From the NCBI GenBank assembly GCA_003649515.1, contig QMSC01000090.1, positions 1-5,809 on the forward strand: a stretch of 5,809 bases of DNA, read 5' to 3'. This DNA is from Thermoprotei archaeon. GTDB lineage: Archaea; Thermoproteota; Thermoprotei; Thermofilales; B20-G17. Numbering within the stretch: the stretch's first letter is position 1; the number at the start of each line of letters is the position of its first letter. Below are positions 4,575 through 5,809 of the stretch, one piece after another. Position numbers and translations under genes: made by a program. The notes under the pieces were generated by a model. The model searched no databases. It was given only the letters and a program-made list of their open reading frames with translations, and was not told where the DNA came from.

Positions 4575-5809
4575 TTTCTTAACAAGAGCTTTAATTAACA
4601 TCACGTATTCATTTTTTAGTTTTTCTAGTCTTTTCTCATTTCTCGCTTCTATTACTAGATTTATCTCTGGCATTGTCTGGCTTTCCCTAATTATTACCCA
4701 TTCATCTTCTAGGTAGATCTTAATGCCATCTTCTAGTTTTTCGGCCTCCGGATAGATCTTTCTTACTTCCTCTACGACCCTTTTCTTTACTTGGTCGCTT
4801 CCCGCGTTTATGTATAGCTTCTCCATGGGTTTTACCGGCACTTCACTTAGAGTTTCAGATATTCTAACTCCCTGGGATACTATGCTAGCCATAAGTAGGG
4901 TCGATAATATCCCGTCTGAAAACGGGTATAGGAAGCCGAAGTAGAAATGTGAGCTCTGCTCGATCCCTATGGCTGCGCAGTAGTCTCTAACTTTTTCTTC
5001 TATAAATCCGTGTCCAACCCTAGACCATATGACCTTTGCCCCGATATCCTCGGCTACTTTCCTGAGCGCTGTAGCCGTGTCGTAGGTTAATACTACAGTG
5101 TCACCCTTCTTGACTAGGTGTTTTACGAAGACAATCCCTGCCAGGCTCCCGGTCAGTTCCCTCCCCGTATCGTCTACGAAAACTGATCTATCGGCATCTC
5201 CATCAAATGCTACTCCGAAATCTGCCTTTTCCTCGAGAACTCTCCTCCTCAAAGTGAGCATGTTTTCTCCCTTAGGCTCGGGTCTAATACCGTAGAAATC
5301 TCCTCGGATCTCTGGGTGCAAGATCTCATATTCTACGTTCAGGGTTTCGAGGATTTTAGGGAGGACTAAATTTACGACTCCACCAAAGGTTTCGGCTACT
5401 ATCTTAACCCTATTTTCTATCTTCAAGTATTTGCTTACTGTCTCTATATAGGATTCAAGAACGTCTTCTTCGACCACGACTCCTGGACATTCAGATTTTC
5501 TGGGCCCTCCTGACAGCGCTACCTCTTTAAGTTTTATATATTCGTCTATGAAGCTCGTCCCGTCGGATCGGATAAATTTAAAACCATTGTATTCTGGGGG
5601 ATTATGACTATTATGGCAGCAAACTCCTCCAATTCCTGCTATAAAGGTTTCTCCTTCTACAGAGAAGTCATAGACGTAGTTTGAAGATGGTTCAACTTTT
5701 TTAATTTCTTTTATTGGAAGTAAGATTAGGTCACCGATTCTTAAGTGCCTTTTTTCATGCACCTTGTATGTTAGGGATAGGCTCTTTGAATTCCAGTGAT
5801 CTTTCCAGA
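4566..5809 (-). CDS. Phosphomannomutase/phosphoglucomutase precursor with an intein at the active-site serine (5' end beyond the window)
   Basis: This is an alpha-D-phosphohexomutase that interconverts hexose 6- and 1-phosphates for nucleotide-sugar synthesis, interrupted by an intein. Numbering from the GTG at 5762: residues 1-51 are intein, and the mutase resumes with SHNPPEYNGFKF (52-63), where Ser52 is the phosphoserine. The Mg-binding loop is FDGDADR (186-192), a sugar-binding E-x-S-x-H equivalent is EQSSH (268-272), and the phosphate-binding loop is RESQTMPEINLVIEA (359-373), matching R-x-S-x-T-x-P. The C-terminal part has 347 residues, the length expected after the active-site serine; about 95-100 N-terminal residues and the rest of the intein must lie beyond 5809. 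GTG 5762 is not a start: the frame stays open for 15 more codons to the edge. The HEPN/MNT pair follows downstream. Mannose or glucose preference cannot be decided from sequence. Confidence 0.9.
   Translation of the reverse strand, partial: WKDHWNSKSLSLTYKVHEKRHLRIGDLILLPIKEIKKVEPSSNYVYDFSVEGETFIAGIGGVCCHNSHNPPEYNGFKFIRSDGTSFIDEYIKLKEVALSGGPRKSECPGVVVEEDVLESYIETVSKYLKIENRVKIVAETFGGVVNLVLPKILETLNVEYEILHPEIRGDFYGIRPEPKGENMLTLRRRVLEEKADFGVAFDGDADRSVFVDDTGRELTGSLAGIVFVKHLVKKGDTVVLTYDTATALRKVAEDIGAKVIWSRVGHGFIEEKVRDYCAAIGIEQSSHFYFGFLYPFSDGILSTLLMASIVSQGVRISETLSEVPVKPMEKLYINAGSDQVKKRVVEEVRKIYPEAEKLEDGIKIYLEDEWVIIRESQTMPEINLVIEARNEKRLEKLKNEYVMLIKALVKKFI
5610..5809 (-). other. C-terminal splicing domain of an intein (partial)
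   Basis: Sixty-six residues of the mutase frame, from the window edge to Asn51, do not belong to the mutase fold. They include HLRIGDLILLPIKEIKKVE and then VYDFSVEGETFIAG (30-43) and GVCCHN (46-51), the signature of intein motifs F and G. The penultimate histidine and terminal asparagine required for cyclisation are present. The next residue is Ser52 (codon 5609-5607), an allowed +1 nucleophile and the first residue of the C-extein. The splice junction therefore lies between 5610 and 5609. The N-terminal splicing half and any LAGLIDADG homing endonuclease would be beyond 5809, so whether this is a full-length or mini-intein is not visible. Confidence 0.92.

Noticed and set aside
5760..5762. 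GTG as the start of the mutase gene, giving a 398-residue protein
   Set aside because: The frame is open upstream to the window edge, and the first 51 residues from this GTG are intein sequence, not a mutase N-terminus.
2918..5809. The two mutase copies as a recent tandem duplication or transposon-related repeat
   Set aside because: The matching segments differ at many positions in both DNA and protein, and no flanking repeats or transposase are visible.
1..5809. CRISPR array, tRNA, rRNA or insertion sequence
   Set aside because: No spaced direct repeats, no cloverleaf or rRNA-like stretches, and no transposase reading frame were seen on either strand.

Overview
The window looks archaeal, probably from a thermophilic member of the Thermoproteota/TACK group, though I cannot name the genus. 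The reasons are heavy AGG/AGA arginine and ATA isoleucine use, GTG and TTG starts behind GGTGA/GGTGATC-type ribosome binding sites, TATA-like boxes about 50 bases before start codons, a BtpA-family protein, a NusB-domain m5C RNA methyltransferase, a HEPN/MNT pair and an intein in a housekeeping enzyme. Five coding regions look functional: btpA-like (111-923, +), the methyltransferase (1517-2869, +), an MNT nucleotidyltransferase (3670-4089, -), a HEPN protein (4083-4526, -), and an intein-bearing phosphomannomutase/phosphoglucomutase that runs off the right edge (4566-5809, -).

Between them lie two clusters of decayed genes. From 956 to 1410 (minus strand) is the wreck of a cobalt/nickel ECF transporter. 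It keeps the first 28 residues of CbiM/NikM and the C-terminal half of the CbiO/NikO ATPase; everything between was deleted, and the ATPase piece has two frameshifts and a stop codon exactly at the Walker B glutamate. Its promoter region survives as a near-perfect palindrome, GTATTAC-N15-GTAATAC (1449-1477), wrapped around a symmetric TATA box. It resembles a NikR operator and may now sit in the promoter of the divergent methyltransferase gene. From 2918 to 3345 (minus strand) is a decayed second phosphohexomutase, and directly abutting its 5' end is the C-terminal part of an NDP-sugar pyrophosphorylase (3344-3664, plus strand). A single deletion appears to have removed both N-termini and joined the two genes head to head.

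The strongest find is at the right edge. The intact mutase reading frame does not begin at the GTG at 5762 but continues to the window edge. Its first 66 visible residues are the C-terminal splicing domain of an intein, ending in His-Asn, followed by Ser-His-Asn-Pro-Pro. The +1 residue needed for splicing is therefore the catalytic phosphoserine of the mutase. The decayed paralogue at 2918-3345 loses homology within about two codons of the same position, which raises the possibility that the intein's homing endonuclease cut the second copy and started its destruction.

The HEPN and MNT genes lie directly downstream of the intein-bearing mutase on the same strand, overlap each other by 7 bases, and probably form a toxin-antitoxin-like pair. 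Apart from the first 110 bases, all intergenic space is short or explained by pseudogenes.
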